A DNA stretch of 64,000 nt, taken from the NCBI RefSeq assembly GCF_020164955.1, contig NZ_JAIUHG010000001.1:434001-498000 (forward strand). The letters are read 5' to 3'. The translations under genes were made by a program, and so were the position numbers. This DNA is from Mesorhizobium sp. CA8 (GTDB taxonomy: Bacteria; Pseudomonadota; Alphaproteobacteria; Rhizobiales; Rhizobiaceae). The notes below the pieces were generated by a model. The model saw only the letters and a list, made by a program, of their open reading frames with translations, did no database searches and was not told the DNA's origin. Positions 26,759 through 36,074 of this stretch are shown here, in pieces; positions within the stretch are counted from its first letter, which is position 1, and every line of letters begins with the position of its first letter.

Positions 26759-27877
26759 TTATATAATCACAACCTTCGTGCCGATCTTGACGCGGCTGTA
26801 GAGATCCATGACGTGCTCGTTGATCATGCGGAAGCAGCCATTGGAGGCGCTGGTTCCGATCGACTGCGGCGCGATCGTTCCGTGGATGCGCAGATGCGTG
26901 TCCTTCTTGCCGTCATAGAGGTAGATGGCACGCGCGCCCAGCGGGTTCTCGCCACCGCCGGGCATGCCATCCTTGTACTGGCCATAATGCTTCGGCTCGC
27001 GCTTCTGCATGTCGAGCGTCGGGATCCAGCGCGGCCATTCCTGCTTGTCGCCGACGGCTACCGTGCCCTTGAACTGCAGGCCTTCGCGGCCGACCGCTAT
27101 GGCATAGCGGCGGGCAGTGGAGAACGACTCGACGAGGTAGAGGCGGCGCGCGCTGGTATCGATGACGATGGTGCCCGGCTCGTAGCCCGAGAAGGAAACA
27201 TCCTGCGGCACGAATTCCGGCTTCACCTTGAAGGGTCGCTTGGCCGCCTTCTTGGCCAGCGCCGAATCCAGCGCGCGGGTTTCCGGCAAATAGTTGATGG
27301 AAGTCGCCTGGGCGCCACCGAAGAGGCCGGCGAACAGCCCGCCGCTGCTCGTCTGCTTCTGGCCGGGGTTTTCGCTGCGCAGCTCGCCATTGTTGCCCGT
27401 GGCCGTGATGTTCATTACCTCGGCCGGGATCGGCTCGGCGGTCTGGATCGGAGCGATCGGGGCAACCGGTGCCAGCGGCTCGATCACTTTGACGGTCTTC
27501 CTGGCAGGCTTGGCGTCGGCGACTTCGGCGCCCCCGCTCTTCTTGGCGAGCCACTCCTGGCGCGCGGCGTCCGCCTTGGCCTTGGCCGCCTCGCGCATCG
27601 CCATCTTGCGAGCATCGAGCGCCTTCTGCTTGGCGGCTTCCTTGTCGGCCGCGATCTTGGCTTCGAGCTTGCTGATCTGCGCAAGATCGTCCGAGCTCGG
27701 GTTTTTCTTCTTCTTGAGAAGCCTCAGCTGCGATGCGTCGCTCTTGGCGGCGACAGGAATTGCGTCGGTCTTCTCAACCGACGGGGAAGTGGCCAGATTT
27801 GCCGGTCCGGCAAGGGCCAAGGAACCCATGCCGAGGACGGCACAGAATCCCAGAAGGATTAAGCTGCGAAGCTGCAT
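26759..27877 (-). CDS. L,D-transpeptidase (YkuD domain), periplasmic
   Basis: A 372-residue exported enzyme. ATG 27877 gives a signal peptide (MQLRSLILLGFCAVLGMGSL). An Ala/Lys-rich linker of about 150 residues with coiled-coil character (LLKKKKNPSSDDLAQISKLE) precedes the YkuD domain (from about VIIDTSARRLYLVE). The catalytic motif is complete: IHGTIAPQSIGTSASNGCFR, with the His, Ser, Gly and nucleophile Cys. Enzymes of this type make 3-3 crosslinks or attach proteins to peptidoglycan, a dominant crosslink type in Rhizobiales. An uncommon insertion between secG and pyrG. A terminator follows it. Confidence 0.9.
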   Translation of the reverse strand: MQLRSLILLGFCAVLGMGSLALAGPANLATSPSVEKTDAIPVAAKSDASQLRLLKKKKNPSSDDLAQISKLEAKIAADKEAAKQKALDARKMAMREAAKAKADAARQEWLAKKSGGAEVADAKPARKTVKVIEPLAPVAPIAPIQTAEPIPAEVMNITATGNNGELRSENPGQKQTSSGGLFAGLFGGAQATSINYLPETRALDSALAKKAAKRPFKVKPEFVPQDVSFSGYEPGTIVIDTSARRLYLVESFSTARRYAIAVGREGLQFKGTVAVGDKQEWPRWIPTLDMQKREPKHYGQYKDGMPGGGENPLGARAIYLYDGKKDTHLRIHGTIAPQSIGTSASNGCFRMINEHVMDLYSRVKIGTKVVII

Positions 27878-28089
27878 GGCGAAGATCCGATTTTTAAAGC
27901 AAGTTGCCCACGGCGTCGCCCGGCGCCCCCCAAGGACGCCGAATAGTGCCGCGCGCATTCTATAATCGATTAGCCGTCATCGCCTCAAGCTGAGGCAGGC
28001 GCTACGCCCGGTTGAATCTTCGTGATCGGGCGCGCATTTGCCGCGACTGTGTTCAAAGAACCACAGATCGCGGCCCGGTGCTTGTCCGG

Positions 28090-28602
28090 CTACTGGTTCG
28101 GAACCTGCGGGGTGACCGGCAAGGCGACGCCATTGTTTGCCGGCGGCGTGGCCGGATTCGCGGGCGCGGGAGCGGCCGGAGCGGGCGTCGTTGCCGGGGC
28201 CGGCGCGGTCGTACCATTGGCGAGTGGCGCGGTCGTCGTCGTGCCGCCCGACGGAGCCGCACTGCCGGCCGGAGCCGCAGGCTTGGAAGTGCCCACCGGC
28301 CCATTGGAACCCGGCAGCTGGTTGAGCACGCCGTTGCCCTGGCTGGACGTCGCCGGACGGTCGAGGATGTCGATCGGCTTTTCGCCGTAGCGGGCAAGGA
28401 TCGACAGCGCCAGCGAGGTTACGAAGAAGGCCGCCGCCAGGATTGCGGTGGCGCGGGTCAGCGCGTTGGCGGCGCCGCGCGCGGTCATGAAGCCGGAACC
28501 GCCGCCGATGCCCAGGCCGCCGCCTTCGGAGCGCTGCAGCAGCACCACGCCGACAAGGGCGAGCACGACCATGAGGTGTATGACGATCAGTACGGTTTCC
28601 AT
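28090..28602 (-). CDS. secG: Preprotein translocase subunit SecG
   Basis: A 170-residue inner-membrane subunit of SecYEG. The N-terminal 75 residues carry the two helices around the conserved GGGLGIGGGSGFMTARGAAN loop. The remaining 95 residues are an Ala/Pro/Thr-rich, low-complexity tail (GTTTTAPLANGTTAPAPATT), typical of rhizobial SecG and far longer than the roughly 110 residues seen in E. coli. It belongs to the tpiA-secG-pyrG block on the minus strand. A 128-bp palindromic repeat separates it from tpiA. Confidence 0.93.
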   Translation of the reverse strand: METVLIVIHLMVVLALVGVVLLQRSEGGGLGIGGGSGFMTARGAANALTRATAILAAAFFVTSLALSILARYGEKPIDILDRPATSSQGNGVLNQLPGSNGPVGTSKPAAPAGSAAPSGGTTTTAPLANGTTAPAPATTPAPAAPAPANPATPPANNGVALPVTPQVPNQ

Positions 28603-28770
28603 AATTTATCCTGGCGAGGCCAAGCGCTGCCGCGCATACGACCGGTGTTTTGGAGGCGGCTCCTTACAATGCTTTGGCGGCATTTCCAAGCCCGTGGCCG
28701 GGAATATGGGAAGCAATGCGGCCAATACAACGATTTATGCCGCGCGAGTCTGGCAGACGGGCTAGGGTGT

Positions 28771-28898
28771 GTTGAGATTCAGGTCAGGCCGAGCCGAAAC
28801 GGTGTTTCCGAGAACCGGAGCGGAGCGTACTTGAAGTACGTGAGCACCGGAAGCGCAGGAAACCATCGTTCGCAGGCCGGCATCACCTGAATATCAAC
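28771..28898. repeat. Nested palindromic intergenic repeat (128 bp)
   Basis: GTTGAGATTCAGGT (28771-28784) and ACCTGAATATCAAC (28885-28898) form outer arms with one mismatch. Inside are CCGGAGCGGAGCGTACTTGA and AGTACGTGAGCACCGG, with a perfect CGTACTTGAAGTACG core. Lies just past the 3' end of tpiA. Confidence 0.75.
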
Positions 28899-28903
28899 GC
28901 AGG

Positions 28904-29671
28904 CTAGGAGATGTTCATATAAGCTTCCGCGATCGCCAGGAAGTCGGCCGCCTTCAGGCTGGCGCCGCCGACCAGCGCGCCGTCGACATTCTCGACCCCG
29001 AGCAGTTCCACTGCATTGGAAGGCTTGACCGAGCCGCCGTAAAGAATGCGCATCCTGGCCGCGGCATCACCGAGCAACCCGATCAGCTTGCCGCGGATGT
29101 GCGCATGCGCCTCGGCGACGTCGGCCGCGGTCGGGGTCAGGCCGGTGCCGATCGCCCAGACCGGCTCATAGGCGATGATGGTGTTCGCCGCGGTAGCGCT
29201 GGTCGGAACCGACCCTTCGAGCTGGCGCGACAGGACATCGAGCGTGGCGCCCGCCTCGCGCTCGGCGCGCGTCTCGCCGATGCAGATGATCGCCACAAGC
29301 CCTGCCCGCCAGGCGGCCGATGCCTTGGCATTGACTATCGCATCATTGTCGCCGAACAGCTCGCGGCGTTCGGAATGGCCGACGATCACGTGGCTTGCGC
29401 CGGCATCCTTGAGCATCTCGGCCGAAATCTCGCCTGTGAAGGCGCCGCTCTCCTTGGGATGACAATCTTCTCCGCCGGCTCGCACCGGCGTGCGCGACAG
29501 GATCTCGGCGGCGCGCTGGAGCAAGGTCGCCGGCACGCACACCAGCGCTTCGGTCTCCGCGTCGAGCCCGCTCATGAAACCGTTGCCGATCGACCGCAAC
29601 TCGTTGAGCGAGGCGCTAGTGCCGTTCATTTTCCAGTTGCCGGCGACAAGCGGGCGAATTCCAGGGGTCAT
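28904..29671 (-). CDS. tpiA: Triose-phosphate isomerase
   Basis: A 255-residue glycolytic/gluconeogenic enzyme interconverting dihydroxyacetone phosphate and glyceraldehyde-3-phosphate. Substrate Lys is in NWKMNG, the electrophilic His in GHSERR and the catalytic Glu in [10 protein letters not shown], followed by the phosphate-binding [11 protein letters not shown] 29671 ([14 protein letters not shown]) is chosen; the longer start at 29734 would add 21 residues with no family match. It is divergent from ppiD with a 143-bp gap. Confidence 0.97.
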   Translation of the reverse strand: MTPGIRPLVAGNWKMNGTSASLNELRSIGNGFMSGLDAETEALVCVPATLLQRAAEILSRTPVRAGGEDCHPKESGAFTGEISAEMLKDAGASHVIVGHSERRELFGDNDAIVNAKASAAWRAGLVAIICIGETRAEREAGATLDVLSRQLEGSVPTSATAANTIIAYEPVWAIGTGLTPTAADVAEAHAHIRGKLIGLLGDAAARMRILYGGSVKPSNAVELLGVENVDGALVGGASLKAADFLAIAEAYMNIS

Positions 29672-29814
29672 GGGGCGCGTTCTCCGAGCGACATTAAGCA
29701 GCGCCCTCACTACCAAAATCAGGTCACAAAGCAATCGACAGTGGACCGGAAGGGCGCTATTGCGCTTGTTTCAGACTCGGCGCAGGCGAAAATGCGCAAA
29801 ACTCGGAAGTATGT

Positions 29815-31710
29815 ATGCTTGGTATATTGAGAAGCGCGGCAGGCACTTGGGTCGCGAAGGCGTTGCTGTCCTTGCTGGTGGTGAGTTTCCTCGCCTGGGG
29901 CGCGACCACGCGCATGGTGGGAGGCGTGCTGGGCGGCCATCACGCGGTGATCACCGCCGGCGGCACGGAGGTCTCGATCAACGAGTACCGCCTCGCCTAT
30001 GACCGCCAGCTCAGCCTTCTGTCGCAGCAATATGGCCAGCGGGTCACCCAGGAACAGGCCAAGCTGCTCGGCGTCGACAACCAGGTCCTGGCGCAGCTCG
30101 TTTCGGGCGCCGTGCTCGACGAGCAGGCGCGCAAGCTCGGGCTCGGCCTTTCCAAGGATCGGCTGGCCGATCTGACGCGCGAGGATCCGGCTTTCAAGGG
30201 ACCTAGCGGCCAATTCGATCGCCGGACCTTCGAGTATCTCCTGCGCCAGCTCGGCATGCGGCCTGAGGACTACCTCAAGAACCGCGCGCAGGTGGCTGTG
30301 CGCCAGCAGATCGTCGAGGCGATTTCCGACGGCCTCAAGGTGCCGCAGACCTTCCTGAAGGCGGTCTCGCTCTACCGCGGCGAGGATCGCACAATCGACT
30401 ATCTCGTGCTGCCGAAGACGCTTGTGCAGCCGATCGAGGCGCCGTCCGACAGCGCCCTCAATGCCTATTTCGACGCCAACAAGAAGAACTACGCCGCGCC
30501 GGAATACCGCAAATTCTCCTATGTCCGGCTGGAGCCTCAGGACATCGCGGATCCGTCCGCCGTGACCGACCAGCAGGTCAGCGACGACTACAAGAAAAAC
30601 ATCGCGCGCTACACGACGCCCGAGATGCGCACCATCGAGCAGTTGGTGTTCAAGACGCCGGATGCGGCGAAGGCCGCCTACGATTCGCTGAAGGCAGGCG
30701 CCACTTTCGACAAGCTCATCACCGCCGAAGGCAAGACACCGGCCGACACGCTGCTTGGCACGCTGTCGAAGGACAAGATCGCCGACAAGGCGGTCGCCGA
30801 TGCGGCCTTCTCGCTCAATGCCAATGAGGTGAGTCCAGTCGTGCAGGGCGCCTTCGGTCCCGTGCTCTTGCGCGTCACAGAGATCAAGCCGCAGGTGGTG
30901 AAGCCGCTTTCGGAAGTGTCCGGCCAGATCCGCAAGGACCTGGCGCTCGGCGAAGCGAGCCGCATCCTCCTCGACGTGCATGACAGCTATGAGGATACCC
31001 GCGCCTCGGGCGCCTCGCTTGCACAGGCCGCCGAGAAGCTGAAGCTCAAGGTCGTCACCATCGACGCCATCGACCGGACCGGCCAGCGCCCGGACGGCAC
31101 GATCGTCAACGACCTGCCGGAATCGGCCGCGCTGATCAAATCGGTGTTCGCGGCCGAGCCCAATACCGAGAATGAGGGCCTGACCACCGCGGACAACGGC
31201 TTTGTCTTCTACGAGGTGCAGTCGATCACGCCGGCGCGCGATCGCACGCTGGACGAAGTCCGCAAGAAGGTCGTGGCCGACTGGACCGAGGCCGAGACCG
31301 ACAAGCGGCTCAACGCGAAGGCTGAGGAACTGGAGAAGCGCCTCAAGGCCGGCACCACGCTCGACGCCATTGCCGGTGAGCTCAAGCTCGAAAAACAGAC
31401 CAAGCGTGGTCTGAAGCGCGAAGCCGACGATGCCGATTTCGGCAAGGAGGGTGCTGCGGCGATGTTCGGCGTCGGCGAAGGCGGCACCGGTTTGATCCCC
31501 TCGCCCACCGGCGACGGCCAGATTCTGTTCAAGGTCGCCGAGGTCTTCGAGCCGGCGGGCGCCGATGGCAGCGCGGTGCCGGAAGACGCGCAGAAGTCCT
31601 TCGGCGCCGGCATGTCAGACGACCTGCTCGACCAGTTGGTAGCGCAGTTGCAATCGCAATATGCCGTTCGCATCGATCCGAACGCCGTTTCGCAAGCACA
31701 GACACGATGA
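29815..31710 (+). CDS. ppiD: PpiD/SurA-type peptidyl-prolyl isomerase
   Basis: A 631-residue periplasmic chaperone with one N-terminal membrane anchor ([20 protein letters not shown]). The SurA-like N-terminal part ([20 protein letters not shown], later [20 protein letters not shown]) is followed by a PpiC-type rotamase region ([20 protein letters not shown], then [10 protein letters not shown] and [14 protein letters not shown]) and a helical tail. It assists folding of proteins leaving SecYEG. It heads the plus-strand block ppiD-trpD-trpC-moaC-moeA-lexA and overlaps trpD by 4 bp. Confidence 0.9.
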   Translation: MLGILRSAAGTWVAKALLSLLVVSFLAWGATTRMVGGVLGGHHAVITAGGTEVSINEYRLAYDRQLSLLSQQYGQRVTQEQAKLLGVDNQVLAQLVSGAVLDEQARKLGLGLSKDRLADLTREDPAFKGPSGQFDRRTFEYLLRQLGMRPEDYLKNRAQVAVRQQIVEAISDGLKVPQTFLKAVSLYRGEDRTIDYLVLPKTLVQPIEAPSDSALNAYFDANKKNYAAPEYRKFSYVRLEPQDIADPSAVTDQQVSDDYKKNIARYTTPEMRTIEQLVFKTPDAAKAAYDSLKAGATFDKLITAEGKTPADTLLGTLSKDKIADKAVADAAFSLNANEVSPVVQGAFGPVLLRVTEIKPQVVKPLSEVSGQIRKDLALGEASRILLDVHDSYEDTRASGASLAQAAEKLKLKVVTIDAIDRTGQRPDGTIVNDLPESAALIKSVFAAEPNTENEGLTTADNGFVFYEVQSITPARDRTLDEVRKKVVADWTEAETDKRLNAKAEELEKRLKAGTTLDAIAGELKLEKQTKRGLKREADDADFGKEGAAAMFGVGEGGTGLIPSPTGDGQILFKVAEVFEPAGADGSAVPEDAQKSFGAGMSDDLLDQLVAQLQSQYAVRIDPNAVSQAQTR

Positions 31711-32717
31711 GCGCGCTGAAGACACACATAGCCAAGGTTGCCACCGGCACCGCGCTTTCCTTCGAGGAAGCCCGCGAGGCGTTCGATATCATCATGTCGG
31801 GCGATGCGACGCCCGGCCAGATCGGCGGCTTCCTGATGGCGCTGCGCGTGCGCGGCGAGACCGTGAGCGAGATATCCGGCGCGGTCGCCACGATGCGCGC
31901 CAAGATGCTGCGTGTCGAGGCGCCGCACGGCGCCATCGACATCGTCGGCACCGGCGGCGACAATTCGCACTCGGTCAACATCTCGACCGCTTCGGCCTTC
32001 GTCATCGCCGCCGCCGGCGTGCCGGTCGCCAAGCATGGCAATCGCGGCCTGTCCTCGCTGACCGGCTCGGCCGATGTGCTGACGGCGCTGGGCGTCAGAA
32101 TAGACATCTCGCCGGAGCTGATCGGTCGCTGCATCCACGAGGCCGGCGTCGGCTTCATGTTCGCGCCGGCGCACCATCCGGCGATGAAGCATGTCGGACC
32201 GACCCGCGTCGAGCTCGGCACGCGCACCATCTTCAACCTGCTCGGGCCTTTGTCGAACCCGGCCGGCGTCAGCCGCCAGATGGTCGGCGTTTTCCTGCCG
32301 GAATGGATCATGCCGGTCGCCGAGACGCTCAAGGCGCTGGGCGCCGATCACGCCTGGGTCGTCCATGGCGACGGCTATGACGAGATCACCACGACGGGCG
32401 AGACCCAGGTGGCTGAGCTTGCCGGCGGCGAAATCCGCAGCTTCACCCTGACGCCGGAAGCCGTCGGCTTGAAGCGACACACCAAGGAAGAGCTGCGCGG
32501 CGGCGACGCGGCCTACAACGCCAAGGAATTGCGCGATATGCTGGGCGGAGCGGCCGGCGCCTATCGCGACACCGTGCTGATGAATGCCGGCGCCGGACTG
32601 GTCGTGGCCGGCAAGGCGACGACGCTGGCCGACGGCATCGCGGCGGCGGCGCAAGCGATCGACAGCGGCCGCGCGCTTGGCGTGCTGGACAAGCTCGTCG
32701 AGATTTCGAACGGATAA
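31707..32717 (+). CDS. trpD: Anthranilate phosphoribosyltransferase
   Basis: A 336-residue enzyme of tryptophan synthesis that joins anthranilate to PRPP. The PRPP/anthranilate motifs are present: [37 protein letters not shown], and later [17 protein letters not shown] and the late VHGDGYDE. The more usual GTGGDG is GTGGDN here, a tolerated change. It overlaps ppiD by ATGA and precedes trpC by 4 bp, so translation is coupled. Confidence 0.97.
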   Translation: MSALKTHIAKVATGTALSFEEAREAFDIIMSGDATPGQIGGFLMALRVRGETVSEISGAVATMRAKMLRVEAPHGAIDIVGTGGDNSHSVNISTASAFVIAAAGVPVAKHGNRGLSSLTGSADVLTALGVRIDISPELIGRCIHEAGVGFMFAPAHHPAMKHVGPTRVELGTRTIFNLLGPLSNPAGVSRQMVGVFLPEWIMPVAETLKALGADHAWVVHGDGYDEITTTGETQVAELAGGEIRSFTLTPEAVGLKRHTKEELRGGDAAYNAKELRDMLGGAAGAYRDTVLMNAGAGLVVAGKATTLADGIAAAAQAIDSGRALGVLDKLVEISNG

Positions 32718-32721
32718 GGCC

Positions 32722-33534
32722 TTGTCGGACATCCTGCGCAAGATCGAAGCCTATAAGCGCGACGAGATCGCAGCGGCGAAGGCAAAGGTACCGCTGGCCG
32801 AGATCAAGGCGCGGGCAAATGATGCCGATGCGACGCGCGGTTTTTTGGCGGCGCTTGAGGCGAAGCGCGGAGCGGGGAGCTTCGGCCTCATCGCCGAAAT
32901 CAAGAAGGCTAGCCCTTCCAAGGGTTTGATCCGCGCCGATTTCGACCCGCCGTCATTGGCACAGGCCTACCAGAAAGGTGGCGCCGCCTGCCTTTCGGTG
33001 CTTACAGACGCCCCGTCCTTCCAGGGCGCTCCGGAATTTCTCACCAATGCGCGCAAGGCGGTTTCCCTGCCCGCGTTGCGCAAGGATTTTCTGTTCGACC
33101 CCTACCAGGTCTACGAAGCACGGGCCTGGGGCGCAGACGCCATCCTGATCATCATGGCAAGCGTGGACGATGCCCTGGCGAGCGAATTGGAAGCTACCGC
33201 CTTCGAACTCGGGATGGACGCGCTGATCGAGGTGCATGACGAGGCCGAAACGGAGCGCGCGCTAAAATTGTCGTCGCGGCTGATCGGTATCAACAACCGC
33301 AATCTGCGGACCTTCGAGACCAGCCTTGAGACTTCCGAGCGACTGGCGCCAATGGTGCCGGACGGCTACCTGCTGGTCAGCGAAAGCGGCATCTTCACCC
33401 ACGACGACTGCCTCAGGATGCAGAAGACCGGCATTGGCACCTTCCTTGTCGGCGAGAGCCTGATGCGGCAGGCCGACGTAGCCGCGGCGACTGAGCTTCT
33501 GCTTGCACGCAAGGCAGCGGCCGAGGCCATCTGA
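32722..33534 (+). CDS. trpC: Indole-3-glycerol-phosphate synthase
   Basis: A 270-residue TIM-barrel enzyme forming indole-3-glycerol phosphate in tryptophan synthesis. TTG 32722 ([12 protein letters not shown]), after GGATAAGG, is the only start that gives the family N-terminus. Motifs: the loop [18 protein letters not shown] with catalytic Lys, [51 protein letters not shown] and the Ser-Gly [10 protein letters not shown]. moaC starts 2 bp after its stop. Confidence 0.96.
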   Translation: MSDILRKIEAYKRDEIAAAKAKVPLAEIKARANDADATRGFLAALEAKRGAGSFGLIAEIKKASPSKGLIRADFDPPSLAQAYQKGGAACLSVLTDAPSFQGAPEFLTNARKAVSLPALRKDFLFDPYQVYEARAWGADAILIIMASVDDALASELEATAFELGMDALIEVHDEAETERALKLSSRLIGINNRNLRTFETSLETSERLAPMVPDGYLLVSESGIFTHDDCLRMQKTGIGTFLVGESLMRQADVAAATELLLARKAAAEAI

Positions 33535-33535
33535 A

Positions 33536-34012
33536 ATGGCCCTCACCCATCTCGGCGCCAAGGGCGAAGCCAACATGGTGGATGTCGGCGACAAGGCCGA
33601 GACGACACGCACGGCAGTCGCCGAAGGCCTTGTCACTATGCAGCCCGCAACGCTGGAGATGATTCTCGCCGGCGACGCCAAGAAGGGCGATGTGCTGGGC
33701 ACAGCGCGCATCGCCGGCATCATGGCGGCGAAGAAGACGCATGAGCTGATCCCGCTTTGCCATCCGCTGCTTCTCGCCAAAGTGGCCGTCGAGATCGAGC
33801 CGGACCGCGCGCTGCCCGGCCTCAGGGTCACCGCGCTTGCCCGCGTCACCGGCAAGACCGGCGTGGAGATGGAGGCGCTGACCGCAGCCTCGGTCGCCTG
33901 CCTCACCATCTACGACATGGCCAAGGCGGCGGATCGCGGCATGGTGATTTCCGGTATCCGGCTGGTCGAGAAGACCGGCGGCAAGTCCGGCGACTACAAG
34001 GTGGATGCCTGA
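33536..34012 (+). CDS. moaC: Cyclic pyranopterin monophosphate synthase
   Basis: A 158-residue enzyme of molybdenum-cofactor synthesis that, after the radical-SAM step of MoaA, forms cyclic pyranopterin monophosphate. Family motifs are [38 protein letters not shown], and [20 protein letters not shown], ending GGKSGDYKV. It starts 1 bp past the trpC stop, and its TGA overlaps the ATG of moeA. Confidence 0.97.
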   Translation: MALTHLGAKGEANMVDVGDKAETTRTAVAEGLVTMQPATLEMILAGDAKKGDVLGTARIAGIMAAKKTHELIPLCHPLLLAKVAVEIEPDRALPGLRVTALARVTGKTGVEMEALTAASVACLTIYDMAKAADRGMVISGIRLVEKTGGKSGDYKVDA

Positions 34013-35217
34013 TGGCTTTGGTTCCGGTCGCCGAAGCGCTCGATCGCTTGCTCGACGACGCGGCGCCATTGCCGGGCGAGAGCGTTCCGCTGGCGGACGC
34101 CGCCGGTCGGGTCCTGGCGGAACCGGTTGTCGCGCTGCGCACGCAGCCGCCCTTTAACGCCTCCGCGATGGACGGCTACGCCGTGCGCTCCGCCGATATT
34201 GCCGCGGCGCCGGCGCAGCTCGAGGTCGTAGGCATGGCACCCGCCGGGCGCGGCTTTTCCGGAACCGTCCGCGAAGGCCAGGCCGTGCGCATCTTCACCG
34301 GCGCGCCGCTGCCCGAGGGTGCCGACACCATCGTCATCCAGGAAAACGTCCGCGATCTCGGCAATGGCAGGATCGAGGTGACGGAACCGACCGCGGAAGG
34401 ACGCAATGTGCGCCGCCGCGGGCTCGACTTCGTCCAGGGCGACGTGCTGCTTGAAAAGGGCCGCGTGCTCGACGCGGCGGCCCTTTCGCTGGCGGCCTCG
34501 GCCAACCACCCCGCCTTGAACCTCGTGCGCCGGCCGCTGGTCGCGATCGTCGCCACCGGCGATGAATTGCTGCCTCCGGGCAGCACGCTCGGCCCCGACC
34601 AGATCATTTCATCGAATGCCTATGGCGTTGCCGCCGTCGCCCAGTCGGTCGGCGCGCGCACGCTCGATCTCGGCATCGCTGCCGACCGCAAGGAGGCAAT
34701 CGCTGCGCTGGTCCGGAAAGCGGTCGAGGCGAACTGCGATGTCATCGTCACCCTCGGCGGCGCCTCGGTCGGCGATCACGACCTGATCCACGACGTTCTG
34801 ACCGGCGAAGGCATGCAGCTCGACTTCTGGAAGATCGCCATGCGCCCCGGCAAGCCGCTGATGTTTGGCCGGCTTGGCAATATCCGCTGCATCGGCCTGC
34901 CCGGCAATCCGGTAGCCAGCATCGTCTGCTCGCAACTCTTCCTGAAGCCGCTGCTTGCCCGGCTCGGCGGCCGCGACCACCGGCAAGACCTGCGAGCGGC
35001 CCGGTTGGGTGCCGCAATGCAGGCCAACGACCTCAGGCAGGACTATGTGCGCGCCTCCGTGCGCGAGGAAGCCGGCGCTCTGGTCGCGACTCCCTTCGGC
35101 ATCCAGGACTCCTCGATGCTCAGGACGCTCGCCGAGGCCAACGGCCTGATCGTGCGCGAGCCCTTCGCGCCGGCCGCGGAGACCGGCGCCGAATGCAGCG
35201 TGCTGATGTTACGCTGA
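34012..35217 (+). CDS. moeA: Molybdopterin molybdenumtransferase
   Basis: A 401-residue enzyme that inserts molybdate into adenylated molybdopterin. Signature blocks: [75 protein letters not shown] and [20 protein letters not shown]. The start ATG 34012 overlaps the moaC stop by one base. lexA follows after 116 bp that carry an SOS box, so moeA is probably the last gene before a separately regulated promoter. Confidence 0.96.
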   Translation: MALVPVAEALDRLLDDAAPLPGESVPLADAAGRVLAEPVVALRTQPPFNASAMDGYAVRSADIAAAPAQLEVVGMAPAGRGFSGTVREGQAVRIFTGAPLPEGADTIVIQENVRDLGNGRIEVTEPTAEGRNVRRRGLDFVQGDVLLEKGRVLDAAALSLAASANHPALNLVRRPLVAIVATGDELLPPGSTLGPDQIISSNAYGVAAVAQSVGARTLDLGIAADRKEAIAALVRKAVEANCDVIVTLGGASVGDHDLIHDVLTGEGMQLDFWKIAMRPGKPLMFGRLGNIRCIGLPGNPVASIVCSQLFLKPLLARLGGRDHRQDLRAARLGAAMQANDLRQDYVRASVREEAGALVATPFGIQDSSMLRTLAEANGLIVREPFAPAAETGAECSVLMLR

Positions 35218-35257
35218 ACAAATCGTCAACAAATTCACTAAACTTTAAACGGTTGCG

Positions 35258-35272
35258 GAACACAACTGGAAC
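35258..35272. promoter_or_regulatory. SOS box (LexA operator) upstream of lexA
   Basis: GAAC-ACAACTG-GAAC, the exact GAAC-N7-GAAC form of the alphaproteobacterial LexA operator. A weaker element, GTTC-N7-GTTT, lies at 35284-35298. Both are between moeA and lexA, 36-76 bp before the lexA start, fitting autorepression. Confidence 0.85.
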
Positions 35273-35333
35273 AGATAGTGTTTGTTCTGGGTTTGTTTTT
35301 CCGATTCTGGTTTCAGAACCCGTGGGGGCCGCC

Positions 35334-36074
35334 ATGCTGACGCGCAAACAACATGAACTTCTGATGTTCATCCACGAAAGGCTGAAGGAAAGCGGGATTC
35401 CGCCGTCTTTCGACGAGATGAAGGAAGCGCTCGACCTCGCCTCCAAGTCTGGCATCCACCGGCTGATCACGGCGCTGGAGGAACGCGGCTTCATTCGCCG
35501 GCTGCCGAACCGGGCGCGCGCGCTGGAAGTGCTGCGCCTGCCCGACTCGATCGCGCCCGGCCTCAATGCGGCGAAGAAGTTTTCGCCGAGCGTCATCCAG
35601 GGCAGCCTGGGTCAGAACAATCTCAGCCGTCAGGTGAAGCCGGCGGCGCCGTCGCGCACCCCGGCACCAAGCAATGACGACGATGCCGGCTCCGCCGTGT
35701 CCATTCCGGTGATGGGCCGCATCGCCGCCGGCGTGCCGATCGACGCCATCCAGCACCAGACGCATTCGATCACGGTGCCGCCGGACATGATCGCCGGCGG
35801 CGAGCATTATGCGCTGGAGGTCAAGGGCGACTCGATGATCGAGGCCGGCATCTTCGACGGCGATACCGTCATCATCCGCAACGCCAACACGGCAAGCCCG
35901 GGCGAGATCGTGGTGGCACTGGTCGACGACCAGGAAGCGACGCTCAAGCGCTTCCGCCGCAAGGGTGCCTCGATCGCGCTGGAGGCGGCCAACCCCGCCT
36001 ACGAAACCCGCATCTTCGGGCCGGATCGGGTGAAGGTGCAGGGCAAGCTTGTCGGGCTGATCCGCCGCTACTGA
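35334..36074 (+). CDS. lexA: LexA repressor
   Basis: A 246-residue SOS repressor. The winged helix is at residues 20-60 ([20 protein letters not shown], then [13 protein letters not shown]). The Ala-Gly cleavage site is in GRIAAGVP; the catalytic Ser is in [15 protein letters not shown] and the Lys in EATLKRF. The linker ([19 protein letters not shown]) is longer than in E. coli LexA, as is common in Rhizobiales. Its 3' end overlaps comEC, which is convergent, by 7 bp. It is preceded by its own SOS box. Confidence 0.97.
   Translation: MLTRKQHELLMFIHERLKESGIPPSFDEMKEALDLASKSGIHRLITALEERGFIRRLPNRARALEVLRLPDSIAPGLNAAKKFSPSVIQGSLGQNNLSRQVKPAAPSRTPAPSNDDDAGSAVSIPVMGRIAAGVPIDAIQHQTHSITVPPDMIAGGEHYALEVKGDSMIEAGIFDGDTVIIRNANTASPGEIVVALVDDQEATLKRFRRKGASIALEAANPAYETRIFGPDRVKVQGKLVGLIRRY

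Noticed and set aside
31209-32741. A 510-codon minus-strand frame over ppiD and trpD
   Set aside because: Overlaps two certain genes and reads as antisense of conserved coding sequence.
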